Shown: piece after piece, positions 1 to 12,060 of the stretch
How the letters are laid out: each line of letters opens with the position of its first letter
Position numbering within the stretch: position 1 is the first letter of the stretch
Assembly: GCA_029532415.1 (NCBI GenBank)
Contig: JAQOTA010000050.1
Coordinates: 186,001 to 250,000 of the forward strand
Direction: 5' to 3'
From: Marasmius tenuissimus
Taxonomy: Eukaryota; Basidiomycota; Agaricomycetes; Agaricales; Marasmiaceae
Length of the DNA: 64,000 bases
Position numbers and translations under genes: made by a program
Notes under the pieces: generated by a model
What the model was told of the DNA's origin: nothing
What the model saw: the letters and a program-made list of their open reading frames with translations, nothing else
The model's database searches: none

Positions 1-2
1 GG

Positions 3-271
3 GACGCATTTGCTCATGGGTGGTTCACCGAAGTCGACTGGGGGAAGCTCGCAGTACGCGAGATAACCGCCCCGTATCTACCCAAGATCAACGGGTAAGG
101 GGATGCCAGCGCGTAAGTCCATCCCTTCACGAGTCTGCACCTCTGCTGATAGTCCCTCACGATAGCTTCGATAAATATTCCAAGGACAATGCTGCGGCAG
201 CATACGGGTCGGTTACACCCGATCCCTTCAGGCGTTCGTTCCCGGGTTTCGAGTACTCTTCTTACTCATAA
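3..271 (+). CDS. Protein kinase A catalytic subunit, C-terminal end (partial)
   Basis: This is the 3' end of a cAMP-dependent protein kinase catalytic subunit; the kinase core lies left of the window. The first exon fragment (3-94) encodes the segment after the kinase domain, with the motif HGWFTEVDW followed by APYLPKING, typical of fungal AGC/PKA kinases. An intron (95-165, gtaagg...gatag, 71 nt) is followed by the last exon (166-271), which has FDKYSKDN, a YG turn and a hydrophobic F-P-G-F motif near the end, the expected AGC C-tail. The stop is TAA at 269-271. PKA phosphorylates Ser/Thr targets in cAMP signalling. Another AGC kinase cannot be fully excluded, but the tail matches PKA best from memory. 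No lesion is seen in the visible part. Confidence 0.82.
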   Translation, partial: RICSWVVHRSRLGEARSTRDNRPVSTQDQRVRGCQRVSPSLHESAPLLIVPHDSFDKYSKDNAAAAYGSVTPDPFRRSFPGFEYSSYS

Positions 272-1454
272 CACGGGGACTTTTTTTGTTTCGTTTGTGT
301 GTGGATGGCGTCGTACGGCCTGTCTTACCAACAAGACTGAACAACCAGCCAACTTTTCTTTCGTCGTTTACTACCTGTGGGCTTTGCCATCACTGTGGTC
401 GTTCCCCTTTTGTTGTCTTTGCCTGATGCGACATGGTGATCAAAGTATCACTATACGTGTCAGAAAGCTGCACGGGTTATTGTTTTTCAAAACTATGTCT
501 TTCACCGCATTTTGAATAGCATGAAGTGTCTGGCTCGGCTGGCTTCCAGCGGCCCAGAAAATTCAGATCGACCACCTCAAGCAACTCGAAGTACCTGGCC
601 ACGGAGTCTGACCACCATGGTAAAGGTCGTCTCGGTCATAAGCCTTCGCCTAGGTATGCTATGTATAGGCATGTCTCCCCCAGATAGACGTAAAGAAGTA
701 CATATCCAAGTACATACAATTCCAAAACCACTTTCATTCTGCCCAAGCCTGTCTCTTTCCGACGAGCACGTACGTGACACCGGCGCTAATCACGCAAGTG
801 ACTGGATACCAAGAAGTCCCAAAGATTACATGCAGTGCACATCCATCTAGAAGCTACTATACTGGCATCTCATTTCATACCATGTACATCCGACCCAATG
901 GTCATCTCGACGCTCCCGAGCTCTATGAGGTAGGTGCCATTCACCGTCAAAATTCTCGATCTTGGAAGCTGGTATCACGGGATCCAGAGTGGGCATGGCA
1001 ATCAATAGCGTTACCCTGATGTTGGCATTCGATGGCGAAGTGTCGTACGATGTCAGGTTTCTGCACCTAGCGTCGAGTCCGCATATATAGATAAGAAGCT
1101 CCCTCCTATAGTAAAAGCCTAAAACTGCATATTGAGAATCTCTGTGTCGTTCGAGATAGTCACTCCGACAAATCTCGAGGGCGCCAAGACCCAAGCGAAC
1201 GGCGTAGCAAAAGCTGTAAGTCTGACATCAGATAGACTGGTACAGAGTAATTAGGAGGCTCCAACCTTGTGCGAAAAGACTCCATTGTGTGACTCGTTCC
1301 TGTTGTTGAGGATTGTCTGTATGGAGTGTCGTAGACGTCATTTCTGGCTCTCCTGTTCGACGAGCAAGATTCGTTATGAATGGATCCAAATAACCAGACT
1401 GGAAATAGACAGCATCTATCGCGAACTACATGATCAGCACCGAGCCAACCGAAA
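272..1454. other. Intergenic: kinase 3' flank, no supported gene
   Basis: This is the 3' flank of the kinase and then unassigned sequence. Short open frames on both strands show no recognisable domain and no convincing splice structure. A 115-codon minus frame (847-1194) lies just downstream of the minus-strand gene ending at 1455 and could be eroded extra sequence of it, but I cannot support that. Confidence 0.5.
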
Positions 1455-3751
1455 TTAGCTTGATAAATTATTGTTACCGTAGTGAGTGGCACGGTCATCA
1501 GCTTGTTGACAGTGACGATCGACCACCGAGCTACGAGTGATTCTGTCAGAGTGATACACATCCCCATCCCCGGGCTTCACCTTCGAATGCGTTTTGAGCG
1601 GGATATTTGGTGTATCCAGCCCTCCCTTTGGTGTGTGCTCTGGAAGCACGACCGGCTCCCGAACTTGAAATAACACAGGAGTGAGATCCGTCGAAGCCGG
1701 TCTCTGAAGCTGTATAAAATCGAGATCCGCAGGCGTCATTTGTTCAGTATAGATAGCATCTGCCGTATAGAGTAGTTAGCGGTCAGACAAGGTTATATGC
1801 TGACCTGCCAAAGATACAGGTATACGCACCTCCTTTGCTGACAAACTTGAATCGCCCACAGAAATGTTTCAGAAGCTGATTTCTCTCGGGGATATGTGGC
1901 TCGTCGAGCTGTATCAGTGACGAATCAGCAAAGCGCTCATATATACGAAGAAGTGAGGCTCACATCCTCAAAAACACTCATCCAGTCCTCGTCGTGTGAA
2001 ACCGCCACGCAACCGGGATCCTTAAACAAGGATGGTTGTGCCCTTGAGGCTATCTCCAAAGCAATCATATTGATAGAGTGACAAGGATGAGAGACCTGAA
2101 AAGAAGCGATTTGGCATTCAAGCAACCGTGGCCGACCAAAATAACTCAAGTACGTACTGTATCAAAACTGGTCTTCAGTTTGATGATATTCGACATATCA
2201 GCAACGTTTTCGTCCGAAGAAGGGACGCTAGAAGCAGCTTCAATGCCTCGCGATCGAGAACGGTTGGAAGAGTCGCGCGATGATTCAAAGTCAAAAAACC
2301 AACGTAAGGGATTCCAGAAAACGTATGTCGCATCTGAGGAGTGATCGGATGGGCTGCGCGATCTCTGACGACGAGTCACAAAGTTCCTATCACTATCTTC
2401 ATGGGTAAGGGGACCGTTGGTACGAGTGGTGCCATCGCTTCTGCTAATCGAAAATCCACGGATGAAAACAGTCTCTCTCGGAAGTTCACCATCGATGACA
2501 TTGGGGAGCCTCGGTGTCGATGACTGGGTTGCACATCGTAGAGGTGAGGATGTCCATGAGCAGCAATCGCCAGATTCGGCTACAGTAAGCTCCAAAAAGC
2601 CCGGGATAGTGCGAGAAGGGTCAGCCGAGGTTGCGTCCCATACCGCTATCGCCCATGTAGAGCACCGTTCAACTCCAGTCACCAGACATAGGGTTTGCGT
2701 CCCGCTAATCTCCCCTTCTTCTTCTGCAAATCGATACCATTCGTTCCAGTGGAGCAAGATGCGTTCCCTAAACTCGCGTGTCTTGTGTAGCTTTTTCAAA
2801 ACGCCGCCGCATGGAAGCATCAGAAGAGCGCCTGCATTTGCAGACACTTGAAGGGTAAAGATTCTGTGATGTTTCGAGACGAATAAAGGTCAATCGGAAG
2901 TAACTTAGTAGGGTCCACCATTTCCAGAACACCTACCTCGAATTATCGGCCTCATGCGTGATATCTTCCGAGGGAGGTATCTCTGGTCTGGCGAGTAGCC
3001 TGTATCTTTCGTGAAAACTAGGATCGACAGTGATGTCGTTTCCTGCTATGACGCAAGGTGGGTCGACACCATCTGGTGGCTGAACTCCCGAAATACCACC
3101 AAGGTCCTTCGTGATGTTGAAAAACGTGTGGAAGGGGTCAGTGTCGTGGCAGACTCCAACATCGCCAATATCGATGATATGTTCAACTTCGCTAGCGGTA
3201 CAGCGTGGTGACGGTCTCCAAAGAGCATAACCACAGCATTCAGCAGATAATAGAGATCTGTAAAGCTGACTGAGTGTACGACAGACGGGGTGTCCCGAGG
3301 TTTCGGAAGAAGGAGTTGAAGCAGGGCTAGGAATGACGGGCACATAGCAAGGGTTGTAGTTTTGTAGAATCGGAGATGCGCTGAAAATTAGATATTAGCT
3401 GTTGCACTATTCTCGGAGTTGCTGGGAGTATATATATACGTTTCGTTCGGAGATTGTAGATAGTAAACACTCTACGGACTTGTTAGCTGACCACACGCAT
3501 TGAATATTCTCGCACTTACACAGTCTCTGAGATCGTGAACTATAGAACACGGAGATTAGAGCCATGACCTCATGCCTTAATGTTAGGAACATGCCTTGGG
3601 ACCCAATAATAGTTCGATTGGAGTTCCCGATGTTCTCGGTAATGGAAGAGGAAGCCTGATCAGTAACCACTACCTCAGAGCCGTGACGCCGTGGTAATCG
3701 TCCTGACTGATTTGATCGGGAGGAGTTCTGCGGGGGTTTGGGGTTATCCAT
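1455..3751 (-). CDS. Basidiomycete 'GDVG'-motif family protein, diverged copy A (possibly broken)
   Basis: Multi-exon minus-strand gene of a family I know only from agaricomycete genomes, function unknown. Approximate exons: 3751-3520, a short exon near 3470-3440, 3380-2937, 2863-2158, 2095-1964, 1908-1830 and 1759-1455. Intron ends are good (gtaagt/ctaac/gtag, gtgcgt/cggcag). Family hallmarks are SLLSAECCGYALWRPSP, then DIGDVGVCHDTDPFHTFF, and in the next exon AGALLMLPCGG and LCLVTGVERCSTWA. It is a paralog of the plus gene at 14117 with the same intron positions. One problem is visible: relative to the paralog, exon 1 carries about four extra bases before the first donor (around 3530-3600). 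Joining exon 1 to exon 2 then hits a stop, so this copy may be a pseudogene. The last exon also diverges and ends in a different sequence. No signal peptide or membrane segment is evident. Confidence 0.6.
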
Positions 3752-4374
3752 TGAGTATTATGATTGACCAAATGCCTAAAGCCCAGAAAGAAAGGGTGAC
3801 CCAGACTTTGAGGCTGAGGCAATGGAACTGAGGAGAAATGGAGAGGAGAAGATGGGGGAAGGGGGAGAGAGAGGGAGAGGATTTTATCTGTGTAGCATAG
3901 TCCTAGATGGTTATATGAAACACAGGTTCTCACTCCAGAATAGGTACGGCCGTGATCAGCATCATGTGATGGATATACAAACACTAACTCTTCAGTCGTG
4001 AGTGTAGGTAGAATGTTTGAGTTACCGCAAGAGTGGAGTTTACAAGTAGATGATGAGTTTGGAGGTAAGGCTTGACAATGAGAATAGAGGATAGAGAACT
4101 GATGATTATACAGGTTGAAAAGGGTACAACTTATCTACTGTTGAGACTGAGTATCTAATCTGTTAATGTCTGTAACAAAGTAAAGATAGAGGCATAGGGT
4201 ATGAAAGGATGGATAACTAAGTTAATAGAAGTGGATATTATAAACTGTGCATGACAGGTAAGTAACTGTGCATGACGGAGAACAGATCGGAGGTAGAGGG
4301 TTTGTGGAGTAACATAGGTTCAAGGGTTAGTGAGATCATACAACGTGTAAAGTGCATACTCCAACTTCTTCTTC
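3752..4374. other. Intergenic, purine-rich tract and dispersed repeat fragment
   Basis: No gene is supported. There is a purine-rich tract around 3830-3885 (gagaggg type). From about 4240 to 4345 the sequence resembles the dispersed repeat seen at 8425-8700 and 19375-19680, sharing the 'actgtgcatga' motif and the segment ending in 'catacaa'. Confidence 0.4.
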
Positions 4375-4499
4375 CTTTTTTCCCGCCAAAAGCCCAGCCA
4401 CCGGCAAAAAATTGGCTTCTTCCCCAAGTTATGGGGCGGAGGGAGCACGACCTAGCAACATCAGTTACGGCCTTGGCTGTTACGCACACCGTTCAAATG
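4375..4499 (+). repeat. Repeat shared with 43797-43925, adjoining the TIR units
   Basis: About 120 bp starting with 'cccgccaaaagcc' and ending with 'acggccttggctgttacg' resembles 43797-43925 ('ccccaccaaaaggcc' ... 'acggccatgggcgttttt'). In both places it lies to the left of the ~3.35 kb inverted-repeat-bounded unit (directly here; about 150 bp away at 43.9 kb). It may therefore be the true outer end of the element or a shared flank. Confidence 0.5.
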
Positions 4500-7400
4500 C
4501 ACCTTGGGCACCACTTGTGACAGGTGCCGAAGGCCTAATTGTGGGGCTTTGTGGGGGTTCCTTGTACGTGCGAAAGGGGCTTAAGAGGCCTTTGCGCGGA
4601 TCGGCAAATTGATGTCGTCACATCTCTAGCCAAATAGGGTGGTTCCTTGTACGTGATAATTGGTCCTAACAGGCCTTCGCAAGGACTGAATAGACCGCTA
4701 CCGTCACTCACCAGGCCTATCGACCACCACCGTCGACGGGCTCGATCGGGCTCGATTCCCCCCAGCGCAAACCAGTCGGTCCTTTCCAAATTTATATTTC
4801 ACGCCTCTCGAGTAACCAGTTTATCCTTGTTGTGCTTCCCCCCATTCTTGAGGACACAAACAACGAAAACTGAATCAATTGCACATACCTCTCCGTTGCA
4901 CCTCCCCACCATCGTCGATATCGCCAACTGGTGTCAAGGTTATATCAAAATCCTCAAAATCATTTCAGATACCCTAGAAACAGGGATTTGAGCTCGTCGA
5001 GTCATTCCCACTTTTCGTAGCGCATCGGTAACTCTGTCTGCTCGGCGCTCGCCAAAATCGGAGAGCCGTGCGCCCTCCACCTTTATTTGATGATTCTTCC
5101 CTTGAGATCTTCAAACAGGCAGTACCGGTACATACAATTCAATGACACAATATAGTACCAGAGCTAATAGGACATCCATAACACGTAGGGTTAGTCGCAA
5201 TCACCTCGAAATTCACGGTAGCAGCCGCGCAGCTCACTTGAGACTGGGATCTTCACACACATGCAACGCTGCATCGATTACCGTCGTCTTTATTCGAGGC
5301 CACCAGCGACTACTATATCTTGACACATCATATATCTAGGGGCATCCACTCTTTCTGGTTCAGTGCACCACACGATCGGTCTCCTCGATTTCCCTCTCCC
5401 CAATTTCCTTCGTATACCCCATACCCTCGATTGGTCCAACTCACCTCGAGATTAGCACATATATGGCTGCTTGCGGAACGATAGCTTGAGTCTCGATGCC
5501 AAGTTAACACAGGCAAGTCAAGTAATATTTAAGTCTGGAATCGAGTGCAAAATTTGACCCCTTCTCAATATGGTCCGTCGTCCTAGTTCATTGACCGTTC
5601 AGGGAGACTGGCAGACTTTCTACAGCTCACCAGGAGCTCTGCGCAATACGCAGACCGCTCAGAATATAGTGGTTGAAGTTAGGCGTTCAAACTGAACACG
5701 CAATCCATGAGCCATGGACTTGTAGGTTTGACGCACAAGTCTTCTTGTGCCACATTCATCGTGTCCTCAGTAACACTATCATGCTTACAGTGGCTTCCAT
5801 CTTCATTTCCTAATACACACAGCACCCTTTCTCGACGCCTCCATCATATGTTTTCTTAGTCCATCATACTGTACCGGAACGTTCCAAAGTTACCCTCACA
5901 TATCAAACCAATGTAATTCATAATCACAATCTAACTACGTGTTCAAGCCTGACTTGAGTGGCCGCAGTAGCTTTTTGGGCTTTCCTGCGTGAATTGTATC
6001 TAGGAAATTAGCATATCTGTTTGTTTCGGTGGTCTCAGACAACCTTCCCTATTTTTTTATACTGACTCCATCATCATATTCCGCCACGGGGACAGTGTAG
6101 AGACTTCCTGAATATGATAAGATACACAGTGGATTTATATGGGATTTTTTGAAATGGTCGTAACAACCACTCAAGTGGGGAGCCCCGACTAAGGTATTAT
6201 AGATGATGGCGCGATTCATCTTTGATTACTACGAAACTTAACCAAGGTACCCATCTCCTGGAAATCACCGTACGTGAAGGGAAATATGCTGGACTACCCA
6301 CACAACATCGAGGATCAATACCTGTATCCCTCGCAGGTGCAGAATGAGATGTATGTTTTTTGAACAAGTCTCTGGCTATTCGGGACACGGTTTATCCGCC
6401 ATCAAAACATATCTCCCATACTTTTTCAGCATCCTCGACGCGTTTTCTTCACATGTGGGCTTTAGTAAGTATGACGATTGGTTTCATATATTTTTAATTA
6501 CACTGCGTACTACTCACAATAGGGCAGCTACATACCGACACGAATCTACATCATCCAAACGCAAACCCTAGAAAGTTTTATGACGAACGGATCGCGCAGA
6601 ACCTGGATTGTATGAGCGACCTCCGGGGGGCCGTTTCAAGACCGAGTAAAGGAGAAAATGCTGATGAAATTGTCGCACTGAAGGTTCCGAAGCGACCCAA
6701 AATGAGTCGGAGGCGTAATGTGAATGAACCTGTCTCTGGACGGAATAAAGTCAGCTCAAAGTACGATGAACATAGCTGATGGGAGGCGACTGCTGTAGTG
6801 ATACCCTGAGACGCGGTCCTTTCAAAGTCGCAATTCGAGCCTACACCGGATCATCACAACTCACAACAGTGGTGGTAGAGTAGAGATATGTGGTAGCCGC
6901 TGATGCTCGTGATAACCTGCACCAATGAGACCAAAGCTTCAGTCACCTTGCTTCCAAGTGTTGACATTCTCGAGTCTGAAGTGCTGTTATGAGCATCACA
7001 ATCAGATTCGGTCAGCTGTGACAAACGGCGCATGAATGTCGGTGACCTGAGTGAGGAACTGAACTTGAAAAATTGATTGAGGAATAACAAATGCACCGAT
7101 GTTCCTTCAAGATGTTTCCCGCATTGATTTCTGATGATAACGACGAGACTACACAATGCCGGTAGTAGCTCGTGCAACCGTCAAGCAAAACAAAACTGAA
7201 ACCTCCAGTCGCTGGGTGATGCGGCGGTTGAAGGGGGGGGATTACATCCTCGGAATTGATGAGTGAGCTGGTTGAAACACACGGAAGGAAGGAAGGAAGG
7301 AAGGAGAAAAGTCTTGGTAATCTTATACTCGTCGACGTCGGATTCGGTGAGCGTTCCAATGTTTCCGGGTCGCATGTGGCATGGGATGCGGCGAACCACA

Positions 7401-7847
7401 CATGCGTCGGAGACTTTCAGGCGTCTACGATAGCCGTCGATGGATAATTTTACCTTCCGATTGCCCAGACTTCTTCTTGGAAGTTGTTGACCTCTTTGTA
7501 AGCTGCTTTTCGATTCTCTTGTGGGCCTACAATAGATTGACCAGCTCTTGTACGGTATGCGTTGAGCTTCGAGGGGCGAAGTATCGCCCATCGGGAGCGA
7601 GGAGAGTCATCAAAAGGATGAATTCTTCCTATGAGAGCCGTGAGATACATATTCGAAAAGAATCGAATGGTTTGTGCTGGGGGGGATCGAGCCCGATCGA
7701 GCCTGTCGACGGTGGTGGTGATCGACAGGCCTGGTGAGTGACGGCAACGGTCTATTCGGTCCGTGCGAAGGCCTGTTAGGACCCATTCTCACGTACAAGG
7801 AACCCCAAATAGGGTTTCGGCACCTGTCACAAGTGCTGCCTAAGGTG
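4500..7847. mobile_element. ~3.35 kb unit bounded by terminal inverted repeats (copy 1)
   Basis: The left end begins caccttgggcaccacttgtg and the right end, read on the minus strand, begins caccttaggcagcacttgtg. Inverted similarity continues inward with interruptions to about 4790 on the left and 7680 on the right, including 'ccttgtacgtg', 'caggccttcgca' and 'cgatcgggctcgat'. No transposase frame is recognised inside. The interior has only short open frames and a GGAA microsatellite at 7283-7305. It is best read as a non-autonomous inverted-repeat element or a pair of inverted insertions. A related unit lies at 44073-47467. Target duplications could not be identified. Confidence 0.5.
7283..7305. 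repeat. (GGAA)n microsatellite
   Basis: About six tandem copies of ggaa inside the inverted-repeat unit. Simple sequence with no gene association visible. Confidence 0.9.
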
Positions 7848-9689
7848 GGCGTCCACTGTATTCACCACCGTCAACGTAATTGACGCTCAGCCCCAGCAAA
7901 ATCAGTCGCTCTTTGTCGAATCTACACCCGACGGCCCACACATAGTAAAATACCTTTCCCCCACCTCTCTCAGCTTTCGACACGAACAACGGCAATCGAT
8001 CCGATTGCACGGTCTGTCCGTTGTACCTTCACACCCCCGTCTAGTCTTAGTAGGCAAAGCGTTAGAGAGACTAGAGCCATCAGGTTTGTCCGGGATAGCT
8101 AGTGAATAAAGACGTAGTTAGTGCGGGTAGATGAACCCTTTAAATCGATCATACCTGCCCAACTCCATACAGATTCTCAGAAAGCAGCGAAACTCCGCTC
8201 CTCGCCTTCAAATTCTCGAATACGAGTGAAAAGTGTTGATCCTGAGGCTGGTATTCCTTGCAGATAAAGGTTGATTGAAACCCTAAAGTCAGTGATGGTT
8301 GATTTATTGTCACCTCGCATTTCTGATTAGCTGGTGTAGACCCACGTCTTCTAGTCCAGTCAATATTCTAGGTATGGCAACTTTGGCCCAGCTAACCATT
8401 GTGCCTACCTGACCCTACACATTGTATGATATCATTATCCCTTTGCCCTACATTACTCATATACTCCTCTGTACTCCACAACCCTTTGCCTTACTGATTG
8501 TACTTACTCCTACATACATCATGCACAGTATGTTCTACTCCATTCTACTATATTTTAGCTATCTTGTACTCTTGTATATAAGCCAGCTAGGAATACCATA
8601 CTACCTCAGCAGTTTGTTACCACCGCATGAGGCATTCTGCCTTCTCTCTTTCTCTCCTGCTCCCTGCAGTATTGCAACTAGTCCTATCTCCCGAGATGTA
8701 GCTGATTTAGCTTCAACGGTGCCTCCGCCAAAGACCAAGATATTAGTATGAGCGGACCGAGTAGGAGTCTGACATGTTGGTTTTCAGCTGAGTTAACAAG
8801 CTTCGAAGCATCTCGGTTTATAAATTGCTTTGCCAAAGTCATGTGGGTGCTGGTACTCCAGCATCAAAGTTTGAGAGTCCGAGACCGACGGTTTTGAGTT
8901 CAACACCTGGGTGGTAACTCCGCACGAATCTTGTGAGTTCGGCGGGGGGAATGTAATGACTCACCTACCCATGATCGTCCCTCGCTCAAACCCCATCTGT
9001 TGGCAACCCGAACAGACTGGAGCCTGACTTCCTGCTATTTACGATTACTTGAAGGGGTGGATAAGTCTATGTCAGAAAGCTGAGAGCCTGCATGATGTCC
9101 TACTCCAAGCGGTGGGAAGAGAAGCCACGCTCGAATGACGAACTGTACCTTGAGCGGAGAGACGTTCTACTCAGCTCATGGGTGGTTTACTAGCTAAAGA
9201 GCCCGTATCGGTTTACGGTCGCTTGCGTACCATACTTGAGTGTGAACAACTACCCGGTGGGGAAGCCGATGCGAGGACCCGCAGTGAAACCACCACCATT
9301 TATATCGCTTGCCTTGTAAGAAAGGACTGAGCGTAGTGAGGCATCACCATTGTCACGGACATATGTGGCTGGGATCGTGCACCCGATGATCAGGCGTGTC
9401 AAACATAACCACTGAAGCGCCGACGACGAGAAGCGAGTCTCGTGAGATCTAGCACTGGTGAAACTAAATAATCAGTATACTGTGCTGATGAGAGATATGA
9501 GAGCTCGATAGCTGGGTGAAGGCTTCTCTGGGAAACCCAACTCGCCCACAGGCAAACTTATTGTCAAAAGTCAGAATACTCGCAGGAACGAGCCTTCTTT
9601 ATTAAATTTTCGACTATAGTCGTTGTCCCACCGAAAAAAAAAAACGTTAGTACGCGCCGAAGTCTCACAAGAAAAGCTACAACCAACCG
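7848..9689. other. Intergenic; direct partial repeat of the 4.7-4.9 kb segment, then unassigned
   Basis: Just outside the right inverted repeat, 7850-8045 resembles 4730-4930 in direct orientation: 'aaaatcagtcgctctttg' against 'aaaccagtcggtcctttc', then a shared 'gacacaaacaac'-like stretch and 'cacctccccacc'-like stretch. After the dispersed repeat at 8425-8700 no gene is supported up to 9690. Confidence 0.45.
8425..8700 (+). repeat. Dispersed repeat, inverted relative to 19375-19680
   Basis: The reverse complement of 19375-19680 matches this stretch closely over about 270 bp, for example 'ccctttgccttactgat', 'ttctactccattctacta' and 'ttctgccttctctctttc'. A fragment also lies near 4240-4345. 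I see no coding potential or target duplication, so the repeat class is unknown. Confidence 0.7.
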
Positions 9690-12060
9690 TCAGAACTCCA
9701 ATAGGCAGTTCCTATTTCTGTTGAGCTCAAGGGAAGAAGAAACATTGCGTGGACGGGTGAAGAATGCAAATTAACATACCCCAAGATGAAGCTCCCATCT
9801 TTGTACCTCAAGACGAAGTTGAAGTTGCAGGCAACAGTCGCGACCAAAATCATGGCGCTATTGATGTTGTCTGCTTTGTGATAAAGCACCGAGTGTAGTT
9901 TGATAGATGAGGCGACTAAAACCCCGTTTTCGATCGGAGCTCGAGCTTGGTCGTAAATGACTAGTCTGAGTCACCGGATACAGAAATAACTGTTCGACCA
10001 TTGGTACCAGCAATTTGTTGGGCTGGAAGGTTCCGATAAAATCAATCAAGAGCTCGGAGTTTCGTCGAATGTACCTCGTAGGGAACGGCTGTTCTACTAA
10101 AAGAAGAAGCATCACCACGTGGGGGAGAGCCCAAACCGTCTTAGAAGCGTGGTACCACAGACAAACAAAAATATAGACGGTTCCAGTTCTCGTTCACCAT
10201 GACCAAAGCTCCTTGAATGTTATTGAGCGCCGCATACAATGATGAAATCCGACCAGAGGGAACTTGAGAATGCGAACACGAGGTGGGGACATACCTATGA
10301 GATGACGTTTTGAGTTCTCGTATGCAACGCCTACTATGAAAGGGTTGGAGGACAGCATGTCTCTTTTACCGGTGTCTTTGTATCTCGGGATAAAGCCTCT
10401 AAGACTGAGGACTCAAAAACGATCAGCGAGGCGAGATGGCGAATGCCCATCTACAGAGGTGTGAGTGCCTTTAAGACGAGCTTGAAGGGAGGTTTAGTGA
10501 TCATAATAAGTACTGTGAGGGTACACGTTTAAGTGTCCTTTCAATCATTCGGTGGTTGAATGAGAAAGAGTTTGGCGTGGTTTTGAAATTGATGAGCATT
10601 GAGAACGGGTAAGTCGTGGTGTAGTTTAAGAAGTTGAATAATTCGACCGGTTAGGTCACAGTTTCCTGGTCACACAGAAGGGAGAGTAAAGAGAATATGG
10701 CAGAGGAGAATGGTATTGACTGTAGAAATGCAAGCCACGCCGGGCGATAAAAACAAGTTGGCGCGCAAGCCGTGAGAACTCTGGGGCTGAGCCGAGCCGG
10801 CATCCCACATGTGGTAATCCATTTCGGCAATTCCTTTTCCCCCTGCTTCTTACCGTCATACCTTGCTCACCATATTGTCGAGGTTGTCAAACGACGACCA
10901 AGGCCATGCCCTTGACATCTTCTACAACGGCGACAGCGACAAAATGATATCGTAATACCATACCCAGCATTCTTCCTCCCGCTTTTCTTGGAAACCTAGG
11001 AACGTTCGAGGCCAAAGTAACTTGGTAAGGGACGACGCTTGGAACTCTCACATGTGTTGTGTCGGCTGACTAGCTTGACAGGTTTAACCACCTTCTGAAC
11101 ACAAACAACTAGACAAACACCCAACGGAACAGTCGCCTCCTGTAGTAGGATGTCGTCGACACCGACGTTCTCGGTACCCCAGACGTTTACGCATTCATTT
11201 TCGACTGCGGCTTCAAGTAATGAACCTAGAGTCGGCTCGGGATGGAGAGAACGAGAAGATGAACAACAAAGCCGTAGTGCTTCATTATACGTTGAGTAGC
11301 CTCTCCTATACTAATATCTATCAGAGCTCATCTTCCTCGTTCAGTATACGCATTTACAGCAACAGTCGAGATTTTGCTCTGCTTATCCGCAGTAATCGCC
11401 TATCGATTTCTACGTGCTCGTCAACAATACCGTCGGATGGTCGAAGAAGCGTCTCGGAATGGGACGTACGTGCCTGGTAGGAGCAGCGGGTGGATCTGAG
11501 TCGGAAACCTATCGTCTAGGAGGCTTGGTTAGGTGGAGGGATGTATGTGGGGGAGAAGTGTTGGAAAGAAATTATGGTATGTTCCTTCTGGTGTATTTCT
11601 TGTACCGCGTTTACCTACATAACTCGTACAGCCAATCTAGCTAGAACCAGTCAATGGAAAAGATGACGGCCTCAACATCACGTCGCTCCCATTCTCGTTA
11701 CTAATAAATTAATAACCGCCCACCTCCTGTCATGTCCGATGTCGCCACCGTTCATGCGACGTACGCTGTCGGAACGGTTACCTTGGTCGTCTATACTTCT
11801 ATATACACCGGCGCCCGATCTTCTCATCGTTCTTCCCCAGCTTCATTCACCCCACCTTTACCTCCCTGCCCCATTGACGTCAATCCGACGTTTCCAGTGA
11901 CGCTGCAAATGCGACTATCGTTACTAATCGCAATGCCTTCACCCCATCCACAACCGTTTGTGTCACCATCGAAAACTAGGGATGAAAACGAGATCGGGTC
12001 GCCGCATGTGGAGGTTGGGAGTGTTGACATTGAAATATTTTCTAGTGCTGAGAATGGTAT
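9690..12060 (+). repeat. ~2.4 kb segmental duplication, uninterrupted copy 1
   Basis: This segment is colinear with 35155-35418 joined to 41067-43077. Shared blocks include 'gtacctcaagacgaag', 'gtcaccggatacagaaat', 'ggtgtctttgtatctcggg', 'gatcagcgaggcgagatgg' and 'gccgagccggcatccc'. It holds a decayed copy of the membrane-protein gene (11150-12060). At about 9999 it has the undisturbed site 'ccattggtaccagcaat', which in copy 2 is split by the pogo element. Confidence 0.8.
11150..12060 (+). pseudogene. Decayed copy of the single-pass membrane protein gene at 42131
   Basis: The N-terminus (MSSTPTFSVPQTF), the first intron (donor gttgag, branch ctaat, acceptor ttcag) and the membrane segment ILLCLSAVIAYRFLRARQQ are all conserved with the intact gene at 42131-43077. 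After YVPG a one-base deletion near 11490 shifts the frame. Further on a TAG replaces a tryptophan codon (near 11515-11520, before 'gaggcttggtta'), and the second intron acceptor region has diverged. Later coding blocks (for example MPSPHPQPFVSPSK) remain recognisable but lie in a disconnected frame. It is therefore non-functional unless heavily reshaped. Confidence 0.75.

Noticed and set aside
7283..7305. GGAA repeat as a regulatory array
   Set aside because: It is a short simple microsatellite with no neighbouring gene.
9690..12060. The duplicated 2.4 kb segments as LTRs of one retroelement
   Set aside because: They contain a spliced gene, are not bounded by TG...CA ends and no gag/pol sequence lies between them.
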